Positions 28,234 to 38,935 of a DNA stretch of 64,000 nt are shown here, piece by piece. The first letter of the stretch is position 1. Each line of letters starts with the position of its first letter. The notes beneath the pieces were generated by a model. That model searched no databases, was not told where the DNA came from, and saw only the letters and a list, made by a program, of their open reading frames with translations. Position numbers and translations under genes: made by a program. This DNA comes from Candidatus Alistipes stercoravium (GTDB lineage Bacteria > Bacteroidota > Bacteroidia > Bacteroidales > Rikenellaceae), in contig DWWQ01000011.1 of NCBI GenBank assembly GCA_019119615.1, positions 29,801 through 93,800 of the forward strand, in the 5' to 3' direction.

Positions 28234-29976
28234 ATGCGAACCTGATTTATGCAGCGGCGATGCTGTCGTGCCTCGCCGTCCGTCCGGCTTTTGGCCGGAA
28301 TGCCGAACCCACCGTTCCCCCCTCGGACCCGAAAGCGTTCACGCTGACGTGCGACGATTTCGAAGATCCCCGCACGCTCCCCAACCTCGAAACGCTCTGC
28401 CGTGTCTGGGGCTATGCCAAGTACCACCATCCCGTCTTCTGCGACACGCTGCGCCGCGTCGATATCGACAGCGCCCTCTTTGCCCTGCTGCCGCGGGTCG
28501 TGCACGCCGACCGGGAGACCCGCAACCGGCACCTGCTCGACTGGGTCCGCTCGCTGGGAGATTATACCCCTAACCGGGTCGAGTACGAACAGGCGCTGGC
28601 TTCGTATGACCTGGTCGAGACGGCCGACCTCGGATGGACGGCCGATACCGTGTTGCTGGGCGGGGAACTCTCGAAGTTGCTGCAGGAGCTGCGTTATGCC
28701 GAGCGCGGCGAGAACTTCTACCTCCGCATGGGAACAATGGAAAACGGAGCGGGTTATCACTACCTTTCGTTGCGCAACGAGAGGTCCTATCCGACCCAGC
28801 AGATGGATAGCGGGCACAACCTGCTGACGCTCTTCCGTCTGTGGAACGTCATCGAATATTATGCTCCGAACCGTTCGCTGACGCTGCACCCCTGGGAGGA
28901 GGTGCTCACGAGCTACATTCCGCGCATGGGGGTCGAGACGGATCCCGTCCGCTTCTCCCGGCTCTATTTCCGGCTGATTCGCGAACTCAACGACGGCCAT
29001 GCCTACGCGCCGATCGAGATGCTCTTCGGACAGCGGATGCTGCCCGTGTGGCCGCTCCAGGCCGAAGGGCGCCTCTTCGTCGGCTACTCCGGCGACAGTG
29101 CCCTCGAACGGGGCGACGAGGTGGTGGCCATCGACGGGGAGCCTATCTCCAAACGGCTGGAGTTGCTGCGGGAATATGCCTCGCGGTCGAACGAGGCGAG
29201 CCTGCGCCAGGCCCTCCGTTATTATGGGCTCTGCACGCGCCGTGATACCGCCGAGGTGGTCCGCCGTCGCGCCGGGGCCTGCGACACGCTCCGCGTGGCA
29301 ACGGTGCCCTATGGCAGCGTCTCCCCCCCTTTACGACCCGGCACAACTCGTGCAGCCGCCCTTCCGCCTGCTGGCCGATTCGGTGGGTTACATCTACGCC
29401 GGGACCTTCTCACGCGAGCACCTCGCCGAGGTCGGGCAGACGCTACCCCGCACGCGGGCGCTCATCATCGACCTGCGCACCTACCCGCTGAATGTAGACG
29501 GCGCGCTGATAGCGCTGGCCGGCCAGTCGCTGCGTACCGAGTCGGTCGTTGTTAGGCAGGCGCTCTATCAGACGCTGGCCCTGCCCGGTCTCTTTTTCCG
29601 GCAGGAGCAGTGGCTGTTCGAGGACTTCGGAGAGGTTGCCGCACGATGTACCGAACCCTACAAAGGACGGGTGATCTTACTGGTGAACGAGATGACGCAG
29701 AGCAACCCCGAGTTCCAGGCCATGGCGCTGCAGCGATGCCCGCAGACGCTGACCATCGGTTCGCCGACCTCGGGTGCCACCGGCTCCATTGTCTGGATTC
29801 CGTTGCCCGGTCAGATAACCAGTTTCTCCGGTGTCGGCGTCCTCTATCCGGACGGAACCCAGACCCAGACCGTAGGAGTGCGCCTCGATGCCGAGCTCTA
29901 CCCGACGGTCGAGGGGCTTCAGGAGGGACGCGACGAGATTCTCGAACGGGCACTGAAGCTCGCCGCCGGGGATTGA
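28234..29976 (+). pseudogene. S41 family peptidase disrupted by two apparent frameshifts
   Basis: Frame 28260..29555 carries LWNVIEYYAPNRSL...ELNDGHA, PDZ-like GDEVVAIDGEPI; it then continues in the +1 frame after C7 (29323-29329) with LYDPAQLVQPPFRLL...ALIIDLRTYP...VNEMTQSNPEF...GSPTSGATGS. A proper signal peptide MRTLIYAAAMLSCLAVRPAFG is restored only by adding one C near 28240. Confidence 0.75.
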
Positions 29977-30002
29977 CCCGCGCCGCGATTGCACACCATG
30001 AA

Positions 30003-30034
30003 AAAGGCCGATCCCCTACGGATCAGCCTTTTTT
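30003..30034. terminator. bidirectional rho-independent terminator
   Basis: AAAAAGGCcGATCCcctacGGATCaGCCTTTTTT; minus-strand ygiQ stop lies inside it. Confidence 0.85.
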
Positions 30035-31891
30035 CGTGCCGGGGCCCTTCCCGAAACCCTTTCCGGGAGCTTTTCCGAAGCTCCGCGCCGGGCCTTTCCC
30101 GGAACTTTTCCCGGACTTTTTGGGACTGACCGCCTGCCCGCTTTCTGTTCCGGACCTTCTCCGATCCGCCAATCCGCTCCGGCCGGATGCCTGCCGACCG
30201 AAGAAGTAGCTCTTCTGCCGCCGCTTCTCCTCCTGCGTGCGGGCCACATAGACCTTCTCGTGCGTATAGGGGTTCTCGCCCGTGCAGAACATCACCGACG
30301 AGAGGGTCATCGGCGTGGGCGTGAGGTCCTGCACCTGTTCGAGGTTGAAATGGAGCTTTCCGAGCACCTTTTCGGCCAGCGCGCGCATGTCCTGCTCCGT
30401 GCATCCGGGGTGCGACGAGATGAAGTAGGGAATCAGCTGGTAGGGCAGCCCCTCGCGGTCGCAGATGCGGTGGAAGTCGGTGTTCAGCCGCTCGAAGAGG
30501 GCGAACGGCGGCTTGCGCATCAGCCGCAACACCCCGTCTTCGGTGTGCTCCGGGGCGACCTTCAGCCGCCCCGAAGTGTGGTGCTTCAGAACGGTTTCGA
30601 GATAGGGCTTGTCGTCGAACAGGTCGTAGCGGATGCCGCTGCCGATAAAGGCCTTCCGGATCCCCTTGACAGCGCGGATCTTCGCATAGAGGGCCAGCAG
30701 CGGGCCGTGGTCGTTGTCCAGGTTGGGGCACATCCGCGGGTGGAGGCACGACGGGCGGCGGCACTTCGCGCAGAGCGTGCGGTCGCGGCCCCCCATGCGG
30801 TACATGTTGGCCGACGGGGCCCCGACATCCGAGAGGTAGCCCTTGAATCCGGGCATCTTCACCACACGCTCGACCTCGGCGAGGATCGACCGCTCGCTGC
30901 GTGCATGGACGAACTTGCCCTGATGGGCCGAGATCGTGCAGAAGGAGCAGCCGCCGAAGCAGCCGCGGTGGATATTCACCGAAAACTTGATCATCTCCCA
31001 GGCCGGGATCTCCCCCTTGCCGCGGTAGCGCGGGTGGGGCGCCCGCTCGTAGGGAAGGTCGAACGAGTGGTCGAGCTCCTCGGTCGTGAGCGCCGCATTC
31101 GGGGGCGTTACGACGACGTAGCGGTCGCCCACGGCCTCAACCAGCGTCGCCTCGGGCTCCATCAGGTTGCTCTGCGTCTCGATGACGGTGAAGTTGTCGC
31201 CGAAGGCCCGCTTGTCGCGCAGGCACTCCTCGTATCCGTGCAGGCGGATCGTCCGCGCGGGGTCAAGGCGCGCGACATACTCCCCGTCGGCGAGGAAGGC
31301 CACCTGGCGGATGCGGCGCAGCAGCTTGGCGTTGTAACCGTTGCGGAGCGTGCGGGCCACCTGCTGGATGACCCGCTCGCCCATGCCGTAGATGAGCAGG
31401 TCGGCGCCCGACTCGACGAGCACCGAGGGTTTGAGCGAGTCGCTCCAGTAGTCGTAGTGGGTCAGCCGCCGCAGCGAGGCCTCGATGCCGCCGATGACCA
31501 CCGGGACGTGGGGAAAGAGCCGCTTGAGGATCCGCGCATAGACCGTCACGGCGTAGTCGGGGCGGAATCCCGCCTTGCCGCCTGGCGTGTAGGCGTCGTC
31601 GTGGCGCAGCCGGATGTTGGCCGTATAGTGATTGACCATCGAATCCATGGCGCCGGCCGTGATACCGAAGAAGAGACGCGGGGCGCCCAGCTTGGTGAAG
31701 TCGCGCAGGTCGTCGCGCCAGTTGGGCTGGGGGACGATCGCCACGCGGTAGCCCTCGGCTTCGAGCAGCCGCCCGACGACCGCGGCGCCGAAGGCCGGAT
31801 GGTCGATATAGGCGTCGCCCGTGAAGAGGATGACGTCGAGTTGCTCCCAGCCGCGTTCGCGGACCTCCTTGAGGGTGGTAGGCAGAAACAT
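30023..31891 (-). CDS. YgiQ family radical SAM protein
   Basis: NIHRGCFGGCSFCTISAHQGKFVHARSE, LPTTLKEVRERGWEQLDVILFTGDAYIDHP, PFLPYFISSHPGCT-like C-terminal region. Confidence 0.93.
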   Translation of the reverse strand: MFLPTTLKEVRERGWEQLDVILFTGDAYIDHPAFGAAVVGRLLEAEGYRVAIVPQPNWRDDLRDFTKLGAPRLFFGITAGAMDSMVNHYTANIRLRHDDAYTPGGKAGFRPDYAVTVYARILKRLFPHVPVVIGGIEASLRRLTHYDYWSDSLKPSVLVESGADLLIYGMGERVIQQVARTLRNGYNAKLLRRIRQVAFLADGEYVARLDPARTIRLHGYEECLRDKRAFGDNFTVIETQSNLMEPEATLVEAVGDRYVVVTPPNAALTTEELDHSFDLPYERAPHPRYRGKGEIPAWEMIKFSVNIHRGCFGGCSFCTISAHQGKFVHARSERSILAEVERVVKMPGFKGYLSDVGAPSANMYRMGGRDRTLCAKCRRPSCLHPRMCPNLDNDHGPLLALYAKIRAVKGIRKAFIGSGIRYDLFDDKPYLETVLKHHTSGRLKVAPEHTEDGVLRLMRKPPFALFERLNTDFHRICDREGLPYQLIPYFISSHPGCTEQDMRALAEKVLGKLHFNLEQVQDLTPTPMTLSSVMFCTGENPYTHEKVYVARTQEEKRRQKSYFFGRQASGRSGLADRRRSGTESGQAVSPKKSGKSSGKGPARSFGKAPGKGFGKGPGTKKG

Positions 31892-31902
31892 GGCGTGCGG
31901 TG

Positions 31903-33165
31903 CTATTCGTTCGTATTGCGGGTATTCTGCGGCACGCGGCCGCCGGCGGGAAGTGCGGCCACGGCGTCGCGCAGCCGTTCGAGGGCGCGGCGGATCACCG
32001 CGCGCGGGGCCCCGACGTTGAGGCGCATGAAGCCCTCGCCCTCCTTGCCGAACATCGCGCCGTCGTTCAGCGCCAGGCCGGCCCGCTCGACGAAAAGCCG
32101 CACGAGCTCCTCGTGCCCGAGGCCGAGGGCGCGGCAGTCGAGCCACACGAGGTACGAGGCCCGGGGCCGCAGGGGACGTATGGCGGGCAGTTCGCGGGCG
32201 CAGAAGCCGATCACCTCCTCGACGTTGCCCTCGATGTAGCGGATGAGCTCGCGGCGCCACGCCTCGCCGTGGCGGAAGGCCGCGATGGTGGCGATCGGCG
32301 CAAAGAGGTTCGGGGCGTCGAGTTCGTTGGCCTCGAGCCATGCGAAGAAGCGGCGGCGCAGCGCCTCGTCGGGGACGATGGCGTAGGAGCTGACCACGCC
32401 GGCGATGTTGAAGGTCTTGGTCGGGGCGCCGAAGGTGATGCTGCAGCGTGCCGCGGCCTCCGAGACGGAGGCGAAGGGGATGTGGCGCGCGCCCCAGAGC
32501 GCCAGGTCGCAGTGGATCTCGTCGGCGAGGACCACCATGCCGCGGGCCGCGCAGAAGTCGGCCAGGCGGACGAGCGTCGCGCGGTCCCAGACGATGCCGC
32601 CGGGGTTGTGGGGGTTCGAGAGGATGAGCATCCGGCACTTCGCATCGACGACGCGTTCGAGATTCTCGAAATCCATCTCGTAGGAGCCGTCCGGCCGCTC
32701 GCGCAGCGGGTTGCAAACCACCTCACGGCCGTTGCCCTCAGGCACCAGGCGGAAGGGGTGGTAGACCGGCGGCTGGATGACGACCCGCTCGTCGGGGGCG
32801 AGCAGGCGGTTTACGGCCATACCGATCCCCTTGACGATGCCGGGGATGTAGGCGATCCACTCGGGGCGGACCTCCCAGCCGTGGTGCGTGCGGATCCAGT
32901 CGATGATTGCGGGGCGGTAGTCCGCCGGCTCGAGCGTATAGCCCAGCACGGGGTGCTCGAGCCGCCAGCGGAGCGCTTCGAGGATGAAGTCGGGGGTTTC
33001 GAAATCCATGTCGGCGACCCACAGGGGTTCAAGGTCCCCGCGGCCGTAAGCCTCCGCGAGGCCGTCGTACTTGACGCAGCCGGTGCCGCGCCGCTCGATC
33101 CGACGGTCGAAGTCATAGCGGGACGCGGCGGCGTCCTGCGGCGGGGTGCTGAAGGATTTTTCCAT
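31903..33165 (-). CDS. MalY/PatB family PLP aminotransferase (cystathionine beta-lyase-like)
   Basis: LWVADMDFETPDFILEALRWRLEHPVLGYT, LSNPHNPGGIVW, ITFGAPTKTFNIAGV. Confidence 0.92.
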   Translation of the reverse strand: MEKSFSTPPQDAAASRYDFDRRIERRGTGCVKYDGLAEAYGRGDLEPLWVADMDFETPDFILEALRWRLEHPVLGYTLEPADYRPAIIDWIRTHHGWEVRPEWIAYIPGIVKGIGMAVNRLLAPDERVVIQPPVYHPFRLVPEGNGREVVCNPLRERPDGSYEMDFENLERVVDAKCRMLILSNPHNPGGIVWDRATLVRLADFCAARGMVVLADEIHCDLALWGARHIPFASVSEAAARCSITFGAPTKTFNIAGVVSSYAIVPDEALRRRFFAWLEANELDAPNLFAPIATIAAFRHGEAWRRELIRYIEGNVEEVIGFCARELPAIRPLRPRASYLVWLDCRALGLGHEELVRLFVERAGLALNDGAMFGKEGEGFMRLNVGAPRAVIRRALERLRDAVAALPAGGRVPQNTRNTNE

Positions 33166-33203
33166 GGCGGTATGCGGTTTCGGAACCGGGCGCGGGCCCG
33201 GCA

Positions 33204-34373
33204 TCAGGGTTCTTCGCGGACGGTATAGGTCTCCCACTTGGCGAGCAGGGCGCGGAAATCCTCCGGGAGCTCGCTGTCGAAGCACATCTCGCGGGGTGTC
33301 GCGGGGTGTTCGAAGCCCAGCAGCCGCGCGTGCAGCGCGTGGCGGGGCATCACCGCAAAGCAGTTCTCGATGAACTGCCGGTACTTGGCGAAGGTCGTGC
33401 CCTTGAGGATGCGGTCGCCGCCGTAGCGCTCGTCGTTGAAGAGCGGGTGGCCGATCCAGGCCATGTGGACGCGGATCTGGTGCGTGCGACCCGTTTCGAG
33501 GCGGCACTCCACGAGGGTAACGTAGCCGAAGCGGCGCAGCACCTTCCAGTGCGTTACGGCGTGCTTGCCGTCCGAGCCGTCAGCGAAGACGTACATCTTC
33601 TGCCGCTCGCGGGGGCTGCGGCCGATATTGCCCGTGATGGTCCCCTCGTCCTCGTCGAAGTTGCCCCACACGAGGGCCACATAGCGGCGCTGGATCGTAT
33701 GGTCGAAGAACTGCTTCGCCAGACGCGCATGCGCCTGCTCGTTCTTCGCCACGACGAGCAGCCCCGAGGTGTTCTTGTCGATGCGGTGGACCAGCCCGGC
33801 GCGCGTCTGCTCTTCGGCCGGGATGCCCTGCTCGTTGAGGTGGTACATCAGGGCATTGACCAGCGTGCCGCTCCAGTTGCCCACCCCGGGGTGGACGACC
33901 ATTCCGGCGGGTTTGTTCACGATCAGCAGGTCGTCGTCCTCATAGGGGATCTCGAGCGGGATGTTCTCCGCCACGAGCTCCGTCTCGCGCCGCGGGTAGG
34001 GCAGCACGATCTGGATGCGGTCCAGGGGCTTGACCTTGTAGCTCGACTTCGCGGGGCGTCCGTTCACGAGGATGTTGCCGCTGTCGGCCGCCGCCTGGAT
34101 GCGGTTGCGCGAGCAGTGCTCCATGCGCACGGTGAGGAACTTGTCCAGCCGCAGGGGCGTCTGCCCCTTGTCGGCCGTTACGGCAAAGTGTTCGTAGAGC
34201 CCCGCGCCCTCGTCGTCCTCCTCCGCGGCATCGTCCTCCGGCTCGTCGCCGTCGGCAGGGAGGCTGTCCGCACGGGAACCGTCGGCATAAGCCGCTCCCG
34301 CCCCGGCGGCAAGGGGGCCGTCATGCAGGCCGGGACCGGATTCCGGTCCGGCGTATGGCTGTCGGGTCTTCAT
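33204..34373 (-). CDS. RluA/RluD family pseudouridine synthase with acidic N-terminal extension
   Basis: VHRIDKNTSGLLVVAKN, GRTHQIRVHMAWIGHPLFND, S4-like domain. Confidence 0.93.
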   Translation of the reverse strand: MKTRQPYAGPESGPGLHDGPLAAGAGAAYADGSRADSLPADGDEPEDDAAEEDDEGAGLYEHFAVTADKGQTPLRLDKFLTVRMEHCSRNRIQAAADSGNILVNGRPAKSSYKVKPLDRIQIVLPYPRRETELVAENIPLEIPYEDDDLLIVNKPAGMVVHPGVGNWSGTLVNALMYHLNEQGIPAEEQTRAGLVHRIDKNTSGLLVVAKNEQAHARLAKQFFDHTIQRRYVALVWGNFDEDEGTITGNIGRSPRERQKMYVFADGSDGKHAVTHWKVLRRFGYVTLVECRLETGRTHQIRVHMAWIGHPLFNDERYGGDRILKGTTFAKYRQFIENCFAVMPRHALHARLLGFEHPATPREMCFDSELPEDFRALLAKWETYTVREEP

Positions 34374-35377
34374 CAGTCGAAAAATTCATCCTCTTCCGCA
34401 CGGTCGCGGCGGCGGGGCGCCTCGCGGCGCTTCTCCTCCGGAGCGGGCGCCGCCGGAGCGACCGCGGCGGGCAGTTCGGGCCGTGCCGCACCCTCGAGGC
34501 GTTCGAGCGAGTCGCGCTCGCGCTCCTGGCGGACCCGCTCCTCGGCGGCTTCGGCGGCCTGCTTGCGCGCCTCGGCCTGCGAACGGCTCCACTTTGCGGC
34601 GTCGAGCGTCAGGCGCAGCGCCACGCGCGAGCCCAGCACGGCGGAGCGTTCGGCGCCCGGCGTCTGGAGGTAGACGCGCGCCTCCTTCTGGTTGAGGAGA
34701 TTGATCCCCTCGTCGAAGTCGATGCGCCCGATGTTGAGGCCCAGCTCCCAGAGGCGTCCCTTGGCCTGCTGGAGCGGAAGCCCGACGACCTGCGGGACGA
34801 CGGTGATGCTGTCGCCCGCCTGAACGCCGACATGAAGCGTAACGCCCGAGCCGATCTCGGCCTCCAGACGGCTCGTCGGGCTGACGGGGCGTCCGTCGTA
34901 GTACTCCTCGAGGACATAGTTCGTGGCCAGGTCGGGACGGTAAACCAGCTCGGCGATCTCCAGTCCGGCGATTTCGAGCATGTTCTTGGCCTGGCGCAGC
35001 GAGCGGCCCGCGACATAGGGCACGGGGACCGTCTTCTGGCGGAAGGCGTTGATCGTCAGGTAGACCGTGCGTCCGGGCTTCACCTCGACGCCCCCTTCGG
35101 GCAGCTGGTCGAGGACGACGCCCCCGGCGTAGGCCGGCACGAAGAGCGAGTCGTTTACCTGCAGCACGAGGTCGTTGGCCCGGGCGATGCGGCGGGCCTC
35201 GTCGAGGGCCACGCCCGAGAGGTCGGGCACCGTGCGGCGGGCGCCGTGGCGCGTGCCGAACTGCATGACCAGGTGCGCGACAACGGCCATCGCGAGAATG
35301 ATCGCCGCGATGAGCAGCAGGTTCCACAGCAGCGGATGCTGCCGGAGGCGCGTAAGGAGATTCTGCGGTTTTTCCAT
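34373..35377 (-). CDS. PASTA domain-containing protein
   Basis: N-terminal TM plus three PASTA-like repeats (VPDLSGVALDEARRIARANDL, VPYVAGRSLRQAKNMLEIAGL, VPQVVGLPLQQAKGRLWELGL). Confidence 0.9.
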   Translation of the reverse strand: MEKPQNLLTRLRQHPLLWNLLLIAAIILAMAVVAHLVMQFGTRHGARRTVPDLSGVALDEARRIARANDLVLQVNDSLFVPAYAGGVVLDQLPEGGVEVKPGRTVYLTINAFRQKTVPVPYVAGRSLRQAKNMLEIAGLEIAELVYRPDLATNYVLEEYYDGRPVSPTSRLEAEIGSGVTLHVGVQAGDSITVVPQVVGLPLQQAKGRLWELGLNIGRIDFDEGINLLNQKEARVYLQTPGAERSAVLGSRVALRLTLDAAKWSRSQAEARKQAAEAAEERVRQERERDSLERLEGAARPELPAAVAPAAPAPEEKRREAPRRRDRAEEDEFFD

Positions 35378-35392
35378 GGGAGGGTTACGGGG

Positions 35393-36493
35393 TTATTTCG
35401 GCGCCTTGCGGTAGAGGTACACGGCGATGCCGAGGTAGATGATGTTCGGCAGCCATACGGCCAGACCCGAAGGCAGGGAGCCGCTCTTGGCGAACTCCTC
35501 GAAGAAGCGGTTGAAGAGGATGTACGAGAAGCAGAGACCCGTACCGATGCCGATGTGGAGTCCCGTGCCGCCGCGCACCTTGCGCGAGGAGAGCGAGACG
35601 CCGATGAGCGTCAGGATGAAGGTCGAGAAGGGGTAGGCGTAGCGGACGTGGCGTTCGACCTCGATGATGTTGATCGAATCGGAGCCCTTGGCGCGCTGCT
35701 GCGCGAGAAATTCGTTGAGCTGCGAGATGTTCATCGTCTGGATGAAGTCGTTGATCTCGCCCAGCTCCGTCACTTCGAGGTTGATGAGCGTGTCGAGGTT
35801 GCGGAACTGCTCGAAATGCTCCACGCCGAGCGAGTCGAAGGCCCGCTTCGTATAGCGGGGTGCGGTCCAGCGCTTGGTCTCGGGGTCGAACTTGATGTCG
35901 GCTGCCTCGAGCGAGCGGGTCATCGATCCCCCTTCGTAGTGTTCGAGGGCGAAGAACGAGGCCTGCTGCGTGGAGGCGCTGTACCCGCGGATGTAGGCGA
36001 AGGTGCCGGGTTCGATCTGCCGGTAGATGTGGCGGTCGAAGGCGCCCTTCTTCTTGTCGATGTACTGCTCCTTGAAGGCCACGACCTTGCGCTGCGAGAT
36101 GGGGATGAGCCAGAGGTTCAGGCCCAGCGACAGCGTGGCGATGATCAGCGCCCCCAGGAAGTAGGGCCACATGAGCCGCCGGAAGGACATGCCGCCCGAG
36201 AGCATGGCGACGATCTCGGTCTGGTAGGCCATCTTCGAGGTGAAGAAGATACAGGCGATGAAGGTGAACAGGCCGCTGAACTGGTTGATGAAGAAGGGGA
36301 TGAAGTTGAGGTAGTAGGTGAAGATGATCCCCTTGAAGGGCGCGTGCGACTCGGTGAAGTTATCGACCTTCTCGACATAGTCGAAGATCACGACGATGAC
36401 GATGATCATCGCGATGGCGAAGAAGAAGGTGGAGAGGAACTTCCCCAGTATGTAGCGGTCCAAGATCTTGAACCCCGGCCAGTATCGTTTCAT
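35393..36493 (-). CDS. LptF/LptG family permease
   Basis: ILDRYILGKFLSTFFFAIAMIIVIVVIFDYVEKVDNF, MLSGGMSFRRLMWPY. Confidence 0.9.
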   Translation of the reverse strand: MKRYWPGFKILDRYILGKFLSTFFFAIAMIIVIVVIFDYVEKVDNFTESHAPFKGIIFTYYLNFIPFFINQFSGLFTFIACIFFTSKMAYQTEIVAMLSGGMSFRRLMWPYFLGALIIATLSLGLNLWLIPISQRKVVAFKEQYIDKKKGAFDRHIYRQIEPGTFAYIRGYSASTQQASFFALEHYEGGSMTRSLEAADIKFDPETKRWTAPRYTKRAFDSLGVEHFEQFRNLDTLINLEVTELGEINDFIQTMNISQLNEFLAQQRAKGSDSINIIEVERHVRYAYPFSTFILTLIGVSLSSRKVRGGTGLHIGIGTGLCFSYILFNRFFEEFAKSGSLPSGLAVWLPNIIYLGIAVYLYRKAPK

Positions 36494-36497
36494 GGTA

Positions 36498-37634
<1,137 letters not shown>

Positions 37635-37643
37635 AATACGGAG

Positions 37644-37651
37644 CAAAAGTA
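37644..37651 (-). promoter_or_regulatory. -7 promoter element TACTTTTG
   Basis: CAAAAGTA on plus, upstream of tgt. Confidence 0.5.
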
Positions 37652-37756
37652 GCGAAAATATTTCGGATTCGGGAATCCGCCCGTCAAATAGTTGCGGGCA
37701 GAGGGGCACGGCGGCCGGCAGCCGATAAAAAATTTGGCATTGCGCGCGGCAAATCG

Positions 37757-37764
37757 TATCTTTG
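37757..37764 (+). promoter_or_regulatory. -7 promoter element TATCTTTG
   Basis: 17 bp upstream of glycosyltransferase ATG. Confidence 0.65.
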
Positions 37765-37780
37765 CGCATATTTCGCCGAT

Positions 37781-38782
37781 ATGCAATTCTTCGATACATT
37801 TCTGGCATGCTACGGCTGGGAGGGCGCAGCCCTCGCGGGGGCGATGCTCCTGATGCTCGGCGTGCAGCTCTACTACTATCTGGGGGTTTTCGGCCGCATC
37901 GCCGGCTACCGGAACAACCGCCGCATGGCGCGTCTCGAGGCCGAACCGCCCGTGTCGGTCATCATCCCGCTCTTTTCGGAGGACTACACCTTCATCGAGG
38001 AGCGCCTGCCGCTTGTCCTGGCCCAGAGCTACCCCGATTTCGAGGTGATCCTGGTCTATGTGGGCCACGACACGGATTTCTACGAGGACCTCGTGCAGCT
38101 GCGCCACAGCTTTCCGCAGATCGCGACGACGAAGATCCACCTCGACCCGCGCTTCCCGATCTCGCGCAAGATGGCCCTCAACGTGGGCATCAAGTCGGCG
38201 CACTACGAGCACATGGTCTTCACCTCGACGGACGCCGTGCCGCAGACCGACCGCTGGCTCTCGCTCATGGCCAAGGGCTTCATGCGCGGGGAGATCGTCC
38301 TGGGCTACTGCGGCGTGGAACGCACGAAAGGCCTTGCCAACTACCTGATGCGCTCGTGGCGCATGATGCACGCCGCCGAGTGGATCGCCCGCGCCGTGCG
38401 GGGCCGCGCCTACCGGGGCACGCTCCACAACTTCGGATTTACCAAAAAGCTCTACTTCGGGGCCAACGGCTTCAGCCACCTGAACATGAATATCGGCGAG
38501 GACGACCTCTTCCTGCAGCGGGTCATCACCCCGGATAACGTGAGCGTCATCCTCTCGCCGCGGGCCACGCTGCGCGAAAAGACGTGGGGCGGCCTGCGCT
38601 GGTGGATGAGCCAGCTGCGCTACTACGGCTCGTCGCTGCGCTTCTACCCCGCGGCGGTGCGGAGCTACATCCGCCAGGAGACGGGCTCGCGCGTGCTCTT
38701 CTTCCTCACGGTGCTCTGCGCCCTGGCGGTCATGCCCCTCGAATACAAGCTCGCGGCGCTGCTGCTCGCGCTCATCCGCTAG
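37781..38782 (+). CDS. glycosyltransferase family 2 membrane protein (truncated by in-frame TAG)
   Basis: PPVSVIIPLFSEDYTFIEERLPLVLAQSYPDFEVILVY; TAG at 38780-38782. Confidence 0.88.
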   Translation: MQFFDTFLACYGWEGAALAGAMLLMLGVQLYYYLGVFGRIAGYRNNRRMARLEAEPPVSVIIPLFSEDYTFIEERLPLVLAQSYPDFEVILVYVGHDTDFYEDLVQLRHSFPQIATTKIHLDPRFPISRKMALNVGIKSAHYEHMVFTSTDAVPQTDRWLSLMAKGFMRGEIVLGYCGVERTKGLANYLMRSWRMMHAAEWIARAVRGRAYRGTLHNFGFTKKLYFGANGFSHLNMNIGEDDLFLQRVITPDNVSVILSPRATLREKTWGGLRWWMSQLRYYGSSLRFYPAAVRSYIRQETGSRVLFFLTVLCALAVMPLEYKLAALLLALIR

Positions 38783-38935
38783 GCCGTGGTGCTCCTCGAG
38801 GTGCGGCGCACCGCCCAACGCCTGGGCGAGACGGGCATTCTGGGCCGTTATTTCCTCTATGACCTGCTGAGCCCGCTGTGGGCCGCCCTGCTGGGGCTGC
38901 AGCTGCTGCGGCGCGACGAACGCGTATGGAGATAG
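38783..38935 (+). pseudogene. in-frame continuation of the glycosyltransferase C-terminus beyond TAG
   Basis: AVVLLEVRRTAQRLGETGILGRYFLYDLLSPLWAALLGLQLLRRDERVWR* in the same frame, ending in a 10-bp overlap with the sigma factor start. Confidence 0.75.

Noticed and set aside
31892-32716. N-terminal part of the 897-aa minus ORF upstream of YgiQ
   Set aside because: Out-of-frame read of the MalY-type gene; YgiQ homology starts at MFLPTTLKEV (31891)
33306-34673. 455-aa plus-strand ORF
   Set aside because: Antisense to RluD-type and PASTA genes; shadow ORF
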